64,000 nucleotides of DNA. It comes from Roseiarcus sp963832305. GTDB taxonomy: Bacteria > Pseudomonadota > Alphaproteobacteria > Rhizobiales > Beijerinckiaceae. This document shows positions 9,603-20,643 of the stretch, piece by piece. The notes under the pieces were generated by a model. That model worked only from the letters and a program-made list of their open reading frames with translations. It ran no database searches and was not told the DNA's origin. The stretch is taken from contig CAWHTU010000019.1 of assembly GCA_963832305.1 (NCBI GenBank), positions 1 to 64,000 on the forward strand, in the 5' to 3' direction. Position numbers and translations under genes: made by a program. Every line of letters starts with the position of its first letter. The stretch's first letter is position 1.

Positions 9603-10058
9603 TCACTTCTTTTGGCCCGGCGCCAGCGCCGGCGGCGAAACGAGGGAAGGCGCGCCGCCAAGCCCCGGGACCGGCTTGGCAAGGCTGCCCCCCGACTGCA
9701 TATCGAGACATGTCTGAAGTTCGACGTAGCTGATCGGAACCCCAGCCGGCTCCGCGCAGGTGGCGCGCGCCGCGCTTGGATAGCGCCCCCATTTTTGTCG
9801 AAGCTCATTGAGAGCCGCACCTTCCTCGTGAAGGCAGGACTGATAGGCGGCCGTCTTGGATTCGGGAAGAGCCGCCGACTGCGCATCGCGGCAGATGCTT
9901 TCGATGCTCGCGGTCGGCAGGGAATCGGCCATCGCGACGATCGCGTCGGCGAGCGGGGCGGATCGCGGGCCGGCGCTGCCGGCCGCGAGCGCCAGATGCG
10001 GCAGGACGGTCAGAGCGCCGGCCAATACGAGGCTGATTTTGCCCGACATCGTATACAT
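9603..10058 (-). CDS. Small secreted Cys-containing protein of unknown function
   Basis: About 151 residues with a signal peptide (GKISLVLAGALTVLPHLALA). The mature part has four cysteines (ICRDAQ, YQSCLHEE, ATCAEP, QTCLDMQ) that may form two disulfides, then a Pro/Ala/Gly-rich tail. The stretch KWGRYPSAARATCAEPAG with a following YVELQTC is typical of a conserved Rhizobiales periplasmic family without known function. A GTG at 10073 overlaps the ettA stop, but the ATG at 10058 after GGCGGGAA gives a better signal peptide. It lies directly after ettA on the same strand and is probably cotranscribed. Confidence 0.7.
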   Translation of the reverse strand: MYTMSGKISLVLAGALTVLPHLALAAGSAGPRSAPLADAIVAMADSLPTASIESICRDAQSAALPESKTAAYQSCLHEEGAALNELRQKWGRYPSAARATCAEPAGVPISYVELQTCLDMQSGGSLAKPVPGLGGAPSLVSPPALAPGQKK

Positions 10059-10069
10059 TTCCCGCCGCC

Positions 10070-11726
<1,657 letters not shown>

Positions 11727-11811
11727 GTGACTGTTCCTGGATTGTTCGGAAATTGCAGCGGGGCATATCAGGGCAGGGCGGGGCGAGGCAAGGCGCGCTC
11801 CTCGGCGCGCC

Positions 11812-12447
11812 CTACAATGCGACGCTGACGAGGCCGGTGACGATGAGGCTCGCGGCCCAGACGCTTTCCAGATTGATCCATGCGCTGCGCAGGAGCTTGA
11901 GGCCCGCCCAGCGGTAGACGATCCACGCCATCGCGCCGCCCGCGGCGACCATGGCGAGCGTATGAACCCCGGACACCGCGATCGAGGTCACTACCCCTGA
12001 GCGCATCAGTTCGCTCATGGCTTCATGGCTGCGATCGAAAGCGGACGAGGGCGCGGCGTCCGGGCGGCTCGCGCAGAGGCCGAGCGCGATCGGCGCCAGC
12101 ATCAGGCCCGCGCCATGGGCGGTCGCGGTGAGGAAGGACCATAAGGTCAGATGCTTGGGTCCGAGCCTCGCGGCGATGCGCGAATGGCGACGATTAAGGA
12201 GCTTGTAGACGCCGAACGCCGCAACGATTCCGCCCGCCGCGGTCCGGATCGCCGGGCTCCAGTCGAGATAGGCGAGAAAAAGCGCGAAGGGCAGGAGCGC
12301 GGCGGCCATCGCCAGGAAATGGCCGCCGGCGAGCGGAAGGAAGGTCGCGAACACCGCCTGCTCGCGTTTCGCCCACATTCCGTTCGAGACCGCGAGCGGC
12401 CAGCCCATCCCGGGATTGAGCCCGTGATAGGCGCCGAGCGCGATCAC
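11812..12447 (-). CDS. Polytopic membrane protein with HGLNPGMGW motif
   Basis: About 211 residues with five or six hydrophobic segments. The N-terminal YHGLNPGMGWPLAVSNG, a later TAHGAGLML and SGVHTLAM contain conserved His residues in or near membrane helices, which recalls metal-handling permeases, but I cannot assign it to NicO or HupE. It directly follows the truncated SBP56 gene on the same strand, suggesting a linked function. The called start is GTG at 12447. The reading frame upstream (WRPELWLA) looks coding and would connect to an ATG at 12484 if one base were removed, so the true N-terminus may be about 12 residues longer. Confidence 0.55.
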   Translation of the reverse strand: MIALGAYHGLNPGMGWPLAVSNGMWAKREQAVFATFLPLAGGHFLAMAAALLPFALFLAYLDWSPAIRTAAGGIVAAFGVYKLLNRRHSRIAARLGPKHLTLWSFLTATAHGAGLMLAPIALGLCASRPDAAPSSAFDRSHEAMSELMRSGVVTSIAVSGVHTLAMVAAGGAMAWIVYRWAGLKLLRSAWINLESVWAASLIVTGLVSVAL

Positions 12448-12494
12448 CGCGAGCCAAAGCTCGGGACGCCAGGGCGGCGCTCATCGCTCGACCG

Positions 12495-13403
12495 TCAAGC
12501 GGACGGGTAGCAGAACGAATCCGTCGAGCAGTCGCCGCCCTCGAGCCGAATCTGGTGGGAGCCGTAGCCCTGGTCGAATTCGACCATGAAATCCGGATCG
12601 AGCGCCATTCCGCCATTCGGATCGACGTTGCACATCACCTGGACGCCGCGCACGCCGCGCGGATAGAACTGCCGGTCCCACGCGCTGTAGAGCGAGTTCG
12701 TGAAATAGACGCGCCGCCCGTCGCGGCTGATCTCGACCATCTGCGGCCCGCCGTCGAACGGCCGGCCGTTGGGATGGGCGGCGCGGCGGGCGATCCCGCC
12801 GACTTTGACCGACCCTGCGAGCTTCGGCTTCATGGGGTCGGAGACGTCGTATTGCCTCAATTCCCCGGTTCCCCAGCACGAGACGTAGAGGAAACGGTCA
12901 TCGAGCGAGAGATCGATGTCGGTCACGAGCGGCGGCACGGCGCCGAAGCCCTTGAGCAGATCGGGCAGAAGCGCCTTGTCCGCAGGCTCGGGCGGGATGG
13001 TCGCCGTCTTGGCGATGGTGAACTTTCCGTTCTCGCGCCGCCACGTCCAGATCGACCCTTCCAAATTCATCGTGTCGACGACGACGCCGAGGAAGCCATA
13101 TTCCTTCGCCGGATCGTGGGCGGGCCGGACTTCGAGCACCATCTGGTGATTGGCGCCGAGGTCGATCGTCTGCACGTTCTTTCGCCCGGCCAGATCCCAG
13201 AAATGGACCGCGTGGCCGTATTTGTTGGCGAGCAGGTCTTCCGGGACGACGCCGTTCTCGAACTGCGGCGGCAGCCCCCATTCGCTGCTCACCATGTAGT
13301 TGCGTGGCAGGTTCCACCAGAAATCGTAGTGCAGCCGCTGCGGGCCGCGGTCGATTTCCCAGCGTCCGAGAATGTCGAAGGTGTCGCAATCCATGATAAA
13401 CAC
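12495..13403 (-). pseudogene. N-terminally truncated SBP56 / methanethiol oxidase
   Basis: About 302 residues match the C-terminal two thirds of the selenium-binding protein 56 family (about 460 residues), whose bacterial members include methanethiol oxidase MtoX. Recognisable blocks are GRWEIDRGPQRLHYDFWW, SSEWGLP, YGHAVHFWDL, DRFLYVSCWGTGELRQYD, GGPQMVEISRDGRRVYFTNS and a C-terminal GGDCSTD. The N-terminal about 160 residues, including the usual CG and HTVHC copper-site region, are missing. Upstream, the same frame runs back without a recognisable SBP56 start to the TAA that ends the HlyD gene at 13572. Deletion of the 5' part, perhaps joined to the HlyD operon, is the simplest reading. The fragment is probably not an active oxidase. 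Confidence 0.8.
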
Positions 13404-13571
13404 GCCGGGCGGGCCTTGGGCGGGCGCGCGAACAGGAGTCGGACCGGCGCCGTCGTCGCGAGCGAATGCGAACCGATCCAGGGGAACGCAGGGCGACCTA
13501 CGTTCACCGGGATCGCTGGGTCTCCGCGGGTCGAGCCGGAAACCTCGCGACGGCGCGTTTCTGCGCCTGCG

Positions 13572-14561
13572 TTATCCCGCTCGCTGCTCGTCGATCCACA
13601 CCGTCATGCCCGGCTCGAGGTCGGGCGTCGAGCCGATCGGGTCGGCGCGCAGCAGGAAGCTGTTGATGTCGTGGTCACCGACTGCGCGCGCCGCCCGCCA
13701 GACCGCGAATTCTCCCAGCGGCCGAAGTTCGGTGACTTTGGCCTCGAAGTGTGCGCCGGCGGCCGTCCTGAGGCTGATCTTCGAACCCACGGTCAGGTTT
13801 TGCAGCCGGTCCTCGCGGATCGTGAAGGTGAACCAGCGGTCGCGGCCGACGCCGAGGGTCAGCACCGGCTGACCGGGAGAGATCGCTTCGCCGGGCTCGG
13901 CGACCAGCAGGCGCGCCACTCCGTCGACCGGAGAGGCCAACGTCAGCTTGGCGAGCTGAGCTTCAAGGTCGACGACCGTCGCCCGCGCCAGCGCGACCTG
14001 GCTTTGTGCGACAGCAAGCTCTTCCTTTGTGGGTCCAGCCTTGCTTTGGTCCAAAGCCGCATTGGCGAGAACGAGACTGGCCTCCGCCTTGCTCAATGCC
14101 GCGGCGTCCTCATCGTACTGCTGCCGGCTCGCGTAGTTCTTTGCCGCGAGCGCGGAGACCCGCGCGAACTGCTGCCTGGCGAGGGTGACGTTGGAGCCGG
14201 CGATCGCGACGTTCTGCGCCGCCGTGTCCCGCTGCTCCTGCCGCACGCCAGCGACAACATTGGCGAGGTTGGCGCGCGCCAATTCGAGGTTCGCCTTCGC
14301 TTCCTCGAGCGAGGCCGTGACCTCTGGGCTCGACAGCACCGCAATCACGTCGCCCTTGCGCACTGGCTGCAACGGCTTCGCCGGCAACGCGGCCAGTCGC
14401 GCCGAAATTTCGGGCGCGATGCGGATCTCCGTCTCGTGCACGACGCCGATGAGCGGGGGTTTGGGCTTTCGGTGCGTTTCAAACCAAAACAGCGCGGCCC
14501 CCGCCGCTCCGATGAGAGCCACCGTCGCCAGGATCGCGACCGTCCGACCTCTAGCGTTCAT
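13572..14561 (-). CDS. HlyD-family membrane fusion protein (downstream copy)
   Basis: A 329-residue periplasmic adaptor: one N-terminal membrane anchor (residues 7-27), a lipoyl half-motif near LAALPAKPLQPVRKGDVIAVL, a long alpha-helical hairpin rich in Ala/Glu/Lys (about 80-190), then the second lipoyl half and beta-barrel (ASPVDGVARLL, VAEPGEAISPGQPVLTL). Such adaptors link an inner-membrane pump to an outer-membrane channel. The start ATG overlaps the TGA of the ABC-2 permease gene by four bases, so it is translationally coupled. It is the third gene of an HlyD-permease-HlyD operon. Confidence 0.9.
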   Translation of the reverse strand: MNARGRTVAILATVALIGAAGAALFWFETHRKPKPPLIGVVHETEIRIAPEISARLAALPAKPLQPVRKGDVIAVLSSPEVTASLEEAKANLELARANLANVVAGVRQEQRDTAAQNVAIAGSNVTLARQQFARVSALAAKNYASRQQYDEDAAALSKAEASLVLANAALDQSKAGPTKEELAVAQSQVALARATVVDLEAQLAKLTLASPVDGVARLLVAEPGEAISPGQPVLTLGVGRDRWFTFTIREDRLQNLTVGSKISLRTAAGAHFEAKVTELRPLGEFAVWRAARAVGDHDINSFLLRADPIGSTPDLEPGMTVWIDEQRAG

Positions 14562-16892
14562 GCGGGCGCCTCATTGCGCGAAGCAAGACGGGTCGCAACG
14601 ACAGCGAGCAACCCATAGACGATCGTCAAAATCCACAAGATCGTCCAGTCACGTCTCACCTCCAGGATGCTCGCGCCCATCTGATTGATGCGAACGAATC
14701 CGTCGATGGCTGAGGTGCTGGGAATGATGCGGCTTGCGGCCCGGATGAAATCAGGAAGGGCTTCGACAGGCCAGGATACGCCGACCTGGAAGAAGAGCGG
14801 CAGGCTGACTGCGATGAAGATCAGAATCGCCGTTTCCCGGCGTGTGAACCAGGCGCTCACGAACTGGGCGAGGAAACTGACGGAGAGCACGAAGGGAACC
14901 GCCATCAGGATAAGATCCTCGAGCCGGCCGAGCGTCGAGAATCCGTAAACCCGGGGCAGCACGATCAGATAAAGCGCAAGTCCCGGGAGCGCGAAGCAGA
15001 GATGCGCAAGCGCCTGACCGAAAACGGCGCGCGCCCCGGATCGAAGCCAGCGAGTCGCACGGCCGCCGATCGTGTAGGCCGCCCCGCCAAGCGACGCGAC
15101 GCCGAGCAGCAGCGTCTGTTGAAGAATGAGGACGAAGGCGGCGGGCACGACATAGCTGGCGTAGCCGCCCGTTGGGTTGAACAACGGTTGGGAGAGGAAA
15201 TCGATCGGCGAGGCGCTGCGGGCCATCGCCGCGTAGACGAGGCTTCCCTCGCTTCGCGCGCCCCGCTTCGCGATGTCGGCGGAGACTGTCGAAGCGGCCT
15301 CCGATATGCCCTGCAGGGTCCGGCTGTAGAGGAGGAAATAGGCCGCGTCGACATAGGCTGCGATGCGGGCCTGCTGGCCTCGCAAGACATACCGCTCCGT
15401 GTCTTTGGGGATCGCGAGAATGGCGAAGACCTCATGGCGCGTCGAGGGCGGCCTGAGCGTCGGCGAGCGTGTCGCTCCGCACTTTGACAGAGATCGCCTC
15501 GTCTGAATCCAAGGCTTGCACGAGGTCGCGGCTGAGTTCCGTTCGATCCTGGTCGACAACGGCGATCGGTATGCTGCGAAGAACCTGCCCGAGATAGGGC
15601 TGCGGGTAGAGCGCTCCGTAGGCGAGCGGCGCAAGGACGATCAGGCCCAGAACACCGCGGTCGCCGAGAATGCGTTGGACCTCATTGCCCATCGCGATCG
15701 CGACGCTTCGTCCGTATCGGAGGCGCAGAGCAGGCTCGGGCTCGCGTTTCGGCGGCGCATAGGCGATGGCGCGAAGCCTCGCCCAAGCGAGCGCGAAATA
15801 GAGGCAGGCAAGCCCGGCAAGAATGAGGAACGGCCTGACGGAGTTCGAGGTCGGCACGCCTCGCGCCGCCTGGTCGAACAGGATCTGCAAATACCAGCGC
15901 AACGGCAGAATCGAGCCCCAGGCTTGGGGAAAAGTCCCCATCGCCGTAACCGGGAACCCGACGCCGGCGAAGCCGAAGGCCGGATTGCAGAATATCGCGA
16001 TCAGGCTCAAGCCGGTCGGCAGCGCCTGAGTCAGCAGAACCAGCAACGCTCCGAAGGAGAGATAGCCGATGAGGAGAAGACAGGCGGACGCGGCGACGAG
16101 CAACGGATCGCCTCGGAAGGGCACGCCGTAGAGCACATGGATGATGGCGGCGTCCGCCACCATCATGACGATGAAGATGCCGAACAGAGGCATGAGCTTG
16201 CCCATGAGCGCGACGAGCGGCCGGCCGCCGGCGGCGCGCATCCAGGCGCGCTTGCTGCGCTGAGAGAATTCGGAGCCGACCGCGTAGCCGCCGGCGATCG
16301 CGGTCACGACGTGCAGCACCGTGGGCAGAACTGCTCGCAGCAGAAACTGGGCGAAATTGAGCGCCGGGTTCGACAGGACATATTGTTCGGCGACAAGGGC
16401 GCCCGGCTTGTACCCCCCGCCGTCCGCCTCGCGCGGCAGAGCCGCGGTCGCCGCCGAAATGGCGCTCGATATTGCCGAGGCCGCGTTGTTGCCAGGAGTA
16501 AAGTATTGCCGGTTATAGAGCGACACCACCTGCGGCCGCTTGCGGGCGAGGAGGTCGCGCTCGAAATTCTCGGGGATGTAGACGGCGGCGATCGCGTCGC
16601 CGGAGCGGACCGCCTGCATTGCGGCCCTCATGTCGCTCGATCGCTCGGCGACCGTGACGCCGGGCGCGGAGGCGATCGACTGGACATAGATGAGCGAAGT
16701 CGCGGAACGGTCCGCGTCGACGATGGCGACGCGAAGGTTGCGAATGACCGCGTTGCTGAACGTCAGCGTCAGGATGGCGAAGGCGAGGACCGGGACGACA
16801 AGCGCTAGCACCAGCGCGACGCCGTCACGCCGCATCCAGCGCAATTCGCGCGTCGCAACCAGAAGCAATCCTGGTTTTGGCGGCGCCCTCAC
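14558..16892 (-). CDS. Fused double ABC-2-type permease (one frameshift)
   Basis: Read across a single frameshift near 15436 this encodes about 777 residues consisting of two ABC-2 permeases in tandem. Each has an N-terminal membrane helix, a large periplasmic domain (VAIVDADRSATSLIYVQSI in the first, IAVVDQDRTELSRDLVQAL in the second) and a bundle of about five C-terminal helices. Drug/lipid exporters of the YbhS/YbhR and YhhJ type have this half-permease fold, normally as separate polypeptides driven by an ABC ATPase; no ATP-binding domain is present here or nearby. The GTG start at 16892 overlaps the stop of the upstream HlyD gene, and the end overlaps the next HlyD gene. Removing one C near 15436 joins the two parts cleanly, so the break may be an error. 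Confidence 0.85.
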
Positions 16893-17935
16893 TTGCGCTC
16901 GCTCGTCGGCCACTCGGCATAAACGCTCATGCCCGGCCGAAGGGCTGGAAGCGGCGAGACGGGATAGGCGCGCACTTCGAAGGTTCTCAAGTCGAAGTCG
17001 CCCGTCGCCCGCGTCGCGCGCCATCCGGCATATTCGCCGCGAGTCTCGATGAGCTTGATCTCCGCCTCGATCTCCCGGTCGCCTAGGGCAGGCGCGCGCA
17101 TTTTGAACCTGTCGCCGACCTTGAGCCCCTTGACCAGATCCTCGCGCAGATTGAACCTGAGCCAGACGTCGTTGAGGTCGTACAGCGAGAGTAGCGGCAC
17201 GCCAGGAGAGACATATTCCCCGAGCTCCGCCCCGATCTGATAGACCTGCGAGGCGATCGGCGCTTTGACGCTAAGCTCGTCGACGCTGGCCTTGATCGTA
17301 TCGACGCTTGCCTGCGCCTTGAGCACATTTGTCTGGGCGATCTCACGCTCTTCCTTGGTCGCCCCGTTCACGGCTTCGTCATAGGCGAGCTGCGCGCTAT
17401 CCTGGTCCCGCTTCGCCACTTCGCGCGAGTTCGTGACCTCGTCGAGCCGTTGCAGCGGCGCATTGCCCGTACCGGCGAGGTCCTTGATGCGGGCATAGGT
17501 CTTGTCGGCGAGCTGGAAGTTGGCCTTGGCGCTTTCCAGAGCCGCCTTCTTCTGGTCGACCACTTCCACGCGCGTGCCCACCAGGATGTTGGCGAGCTGG
17601 GCCTTCGCGACGTCAACGCCGGCCTCCGCCTGACGCCATTTGGCGATCAGCTCCGGGTTGTCGATCTCGAACAGCAGCTGCCCGGCCGCGACGTTCTGCC
17701 CGCGCTCCACCGGACGCTTGCCGACCCTTCCGTCGACTCGCGCCGCAATGTCGATCCGGGTCGCGTCGGCCTCGCCCTGGACGATCAGCGGCTCCGGGCG
17801 CGCGAGATACCAGACCGAGAGACCCACGATCGCGGCGAGGATGAGCGTCACGATGGCCGCGGCGGCGGTCGCGCTTCCGCTCGCGCGCTCGCGCGGCGAT
17901 TCCGCTTCCGTTGCGCTCGGGTTTTCGTCGGTCAT
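16889..17935 (-). CDS. HlyD-family membrane fusion protein (upstream copy)
   Basis: A 348-residue adaptor with an acidic cytoplasmic start, one membrane anchor (about 24-47), lipoyl halves at RVDGRVGKRPVERGQNVAAG and APIASQVYQIGAELGEYVSPG, and a coiled-coil hairpin between (about 95-210). It resembles EmrA/YhiI-type partners of ABC-2 exporters. First gene of the operon, coupled by a GTGA overlap to the double permease. It is clearly paralogous in design to the third gene but not a recent duplicate, so the pump may use two different adaptors in a mixed ring. The exported substrate is unknown. Confidence 0.9.
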   Translation of the reverse strand: MTDENPSATEAESPRERASGSATAAAAIVTLILAAIVGLSVWYLARPEPLIVQGEADATRIDIAARVDGRVGKRPVERGQNVAAGQLLFEIDNPELIAKWRQAEAGVDVAKAQLANILVGTRVEVVDQKKAALESAKANFQLADKTYARIKDLAGTGNAPLQRLDEVTNSREVAKRDQDSAQLAYDEAVNGATKEEREIAQTNVLKAQASVDTIKASVDELSVKAPIASQVYQIGAELGEYVSPGVPLLSLYDLNDVWLRFNLREDLVKGLKVGDRFKMRAPALGDREIEAEIKLIETRGEYAGWRATRATGDFDLRTFEVRAYPVSPLPALRPGMSVYAEWPTSERK

Positions 17936-18089
17936 GCCATGCTCCTCTCAGTCGCGACGATCGCCATGGCTGCGACACCATAAAGGAGCGTGGCGCCCGC
18001 CGCCATTTGGAACGGGATTTGGGCGAAAGTGATGACGCGGGCAAAAAGCCGACGCGGGGCCAAATGCGGGTCCAGCTCGACGAAGGCTT

Positions 18090-19115
18090 CTACAGGGCGC
18101 CGCGAAGGCGCGTCGCCACACTCTCCGCCGCCCTCCGGACGGCGACGCCGAGGCCGCCGAGCAACTGCTGCAGCAGGGTCTTGCGCGGTTCGGTCGAGAC
18201 CTCATAGAGCCGCGCGCTGTCGCGGGCGCGGAACAGAAGCTCGTCGCCGGTCACGAGGTCATCGACGAGGCCGAGGCCGAGCGCCTCGCGGGCGAGCCAA
18301 TGGTCGCCGTTGCCGACCTTGGTCATGTCCACGTTCGGCCGGCATTGCGCGACATGCGCCTTGAACGCCTCATGCGTCGCATCGAGCTTGCCGCGGAAGT
18401 GCTCGCGCCCCTCGGGCGTGATCTCGCCTAGGACCGAGACGGAGCGCTTGAACTCGCCCGCCGTCATCTCCTCGAAATCGATCTCGTTCTTCTTGAGGAG
18501 CCGGTGCAGGTTCGGCACGGGCGCCACCACCCCAATCGAGCCGACGACGGCGAACGGCGCGGCGACGATGCGATCCGCGGCGCAAGCCATCATATAGCCG
18601 CCGCTCGCCGCCACCTGATCGACCGACGCGGTGACCTTGATCTTGTGCTGGCGCAGTCGCAGGATCTCGGCCGCCGCGAGTCCATAGCCCGTCACCGTTC
18701 CGCCTGGGCTCTCGATCCTGATGACGGCTTCGTCCGCTTCAGGCCGCGCGGCGATAAGCACTGCGTCGATTTCCGAGCCCAGCCGCTTGACCGCCGTCGC
18801 GCGCAGGTCGCCCTTGAAGGCGAGCACATAGATACGCTTGCCCGGCTCTCGACCGCGCCGCGCCTTTGCCTCGGCCTTGGCCTCCTTCTTTCGCGTCCGC
18901 CCAAGCGCCTTGCGCGCCTTCTTGTCGAGAAGCGCGCCGTCCATGGCGTCGCGCATGTCGTCATAGCGCTCGTTGAGCGACTTGACCTTGATCTCTTTGT
19001 CCTTGGCTTCGCCGGAGCGCGCGAGGCGCGCGATCAGCACCGCGAGACCGCCCACCGCGGCCACGATGATGAGCGCCTTCACCAGGAAAGCGGCGATGTC
19101 CAACCAGAACGTCAT
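18090..19115 (-). CDS. sohB: Protease SohB (S49 signal peptide peptidase family)
   Basis: A 341-residue inner-membrane serine protease. An N-terminal membrane helix (residues 7-27) precedes a basic linker (about 55-85) and the S49 domain. The nucleophile Ser sits in QVAASGGYMMACAAD, the general-base Lys in AGEFKRSVSVLGE, and VVGSIGVVAPVPNLHRLLKK follows, closely matching E. coli SohB in order and spacing. SohB degrades membrane-associated peptides. The ATG at 19115 is preceded by GGAG at seven bases; an open frame further upstream is not needed. Monocistronic, reading away from the HlyD operon. Confidence 0.93.
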   Translation of the reverse strand: MTFWLDIAAFLVKALIIVAAVGGLAVLIARLARSGEAKDKEIKVKSLNERYDDMRDAMDGALLDKKARKALGRTRKKEAKAEAKARRGREPGKRIYVLAFKGDLRATAVKRLGSEIDAVLIAARPEADEAVIRIESPGGTVTGYGLAAAEILRLRQHKIKVTASVDQVAASGGYMMACAADRIVAAPFAVVGSIGVVAPVPNLHRLLKKNEIDFEEMTAGEFKRSVSVLGEITPEGREHFRGKLDATHEAFKAHVAQCRPNVDMTKVGNGDHWLAREALGLGLVDDLVTGDELLFRARDSARLYEVSTEPRKTLLQQLLGGLGVAVRRAAESVATRLRGAL

Positions 19116-19195
19116 CAACGGGCTCCAGGGCAAGCGAGAGGGCAGATATAAGTCGAGCGGGCGCTTTTTCACGGCGCGGTGCGGAAGGCAAGCCG

Positions 19196-19657
19196 CTAAA
19201 GGCCGAGCTTTTCCGCGAGGGCGGCGATGATCGGCCGCTGGCCTCGGGTCGCCTTCTCCAACGCTTCGCCGAGCGAATACCAGGCCGCCCGGTCGACTTC
19301 CGGAAATTCCGCCATCCGGCCGGAATGCGGCGGCCATTCGAGCGAGAAGGCGTTGCTGGTGAGCGCGGCTGGATCGAAATCGCCCTCATGGGCGAAGGCG
19401 ACGATCGTCTTGCCGCCGGGCTGTTTGTGCGCTCCGAGATCGAGACATTCGCCCTCGATCGCCATCCCGGTTTCCTCGAGGAATTCGCGCTTCGCCGCCG
19501 CAAGCCAGTCCTCGCCCTCGTTCGTCAGCCCTTTGGGAATCGACCATGCGCCCGCGTCCTTCCGCGCCCAGAACGGGCCGCCCGGATGCGCAAGCAGGAC
19601 TTCGACGCCCGCCGGACGTCTACGAAAGAGGAGGATGCCAGCGCTGATCTTTGCCAT
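19196..19657 (-). CDS. NUDIX hydrolase
   Basis: A 153-residue protein with the full Nudix box, GLTNEGEDWLAAAKREFLEETG, spaced as GX5EX7REUXEEXGU, which binds Mg and positions the pyrophosphate of a nucleotide-X substrate. The opening AKISAGILLFRR and the WSIPKG before the box resemble MutT/diadenosine-polyphosphate-type family members that lack further defining motifs. It sits eight bases after the stop of the solute-binding protein gene and is probably cotranscribed with it. Substrate not predictable; house-cleaning of nucleotides is a guess from family. Confidence 0.9.
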   Translation of the reverse strand: MAKISAGILLFRRRPAGVEVLLAHPGGPFWARKDAGAWSIPKGLTNEGEDWLAAAKREFLEETGMAIEGECLDLGAHKQPGGKTIVAFAHEGDFDPAALTSNAFSLEWPPHSGRMAEFPEVDRAAWYSLGEALEKATRGQRPIIAALAEKLGL

Positions 19658-19665
19658 TCGCGCGT

Positions 19666-20643
19666 CTATTCCCGATCGGGCGTCACGAACAGGCCGCCGG
19701 CTTCTGCGGGCGCATTCGAGCCGCGCGGAAGCTCGAGACGCGAGCGGTCGCCGAGATTGCGCGCGTAGATGTCGGCGTACGACCCTGCCGCGCCGACGAC
19801 GCGCTTCGCCCAATCGTCGGCGAGGCCGAGCTCCCGCCCCTCGACGCCCAGGGAATCAAGGCCCGAGGGCGTCCAGGGCGAAGCCGTGAGCTCGGCGCGC
19901 TGCAAAGCGTAGATCGCCCACGCGACGATCGCCGACCATTGCGCGTCGCTCGCCGGGGTCGCGGCGAACACCGGGAAGGTCGCGAGCGGCTCGACGAGGA
20001 TGCGGCTCGGCCTCTCGACGCCTTTCCCGAGCCGGGCAGCCGCCAGATCGCCGCTCTCGCCAACTTCAGCGTCGCAGATCCGGGCGTTGAAAGCGTCATG
20101 AAGCTCGCCGTACTCCATGTAGCCCATGCGGACGAAGCTCAGGCGATGCGCGGCCATCCAGCCTTCCAGATGTCGGTGAGCGCTGTCGCCCTGATAGAAG
20201 CAGATCGATTTGCCGGCCAGATCGCTGAGGCGCTGAATGTTTGAGTCTGCGTGGACCATCGCCGCCGTCGAAACGAAATAGATCGGAGGACCGGGGGCGA
20301 TTTTGCCGGCGAGTCGATGATCGGCGATGTCCGACGCGTCGAGGAAGGAGAGATCGTCGGCGCCGTCCTCGACGCGTTCGAACGCCTTGCCTGAATTGTA
20401 AAGGTGGAACTCGAGTCTGCCCTGCGGCCCAAGCACCGCCGCGCCGATCGCGCGGCAGAGGTCGAGATAAAGCCCGGCGGCTATCCGCCCGTCGGGCGAC
20501 TGGCCGACGAGACCCGGACGCGGGACGCCGCCGCAGCGGATGGCGCCCTCAGACTTGATGCGATCGACGATCGGGCCGGCCTGGGCGAGAGGGCACCAGG
20601 CGAGGGCGAGGATGAGCGCGAGCGCTACGGACCGGCCTCTCAC
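19666..20643 (-). CDS. Family 3 extracellular solute-binding protein (AapJ-like)
   Basis: A 325-residue periplasmic protein with a signal peptide (VALALILALAWCPLAQA). Motifs RIKSEGAIRCGG, AAGLYLDLCRAIGAAVLG and LSDLAGKSICFYQGDSAHRHL follow the order seen in the general L-amino-acid binding protein AapJ (PF00497 fold). No permease or ATPase gene is nearby, so it is an orphan receptor or serves a distant transporter. The GTG start overlaps the phosphoesterase stop by four bases; that overlap exists only because a repeat element supplies the end of the phosphoesterase frame. Ligand unknown. Confidence 0.75.
   Translation of the reverse strand: MRGRSVALALILALAWCPLAQAGPIVDRIKSEGAIRCGGVPRPGLVGQSPDGRIAAGLYLDLCRAIGAAVLGPQGRLEFHLYNSGKAFERVEDGADDLSFLDASDIADHRLAGKIAPGPPIYFVSTAAMVHADSNIQRLSDLAGKSICFYQGDSAHRHLEGWMAAHRLSFVRMGYMEYGELHDAFNARICDAEVGESGDLAAARLGKGVERPSRILVEPLATFPVFAATPASDAQWSAIVAWAIYALQRAELTASPWTPSGLDSLGVEGRELGLADDWAKRVVGAAGSYADIYARNLGDRSRLELPRGSNAPAEAGGLFVTPDRE

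Noticed and set aside
12555..14618. A 687-codon plus-strand frame across the SBP56 and HlyD genes
   Set aside because: Antisense shadow; the minus strand carries recognisable family motifs throughout.
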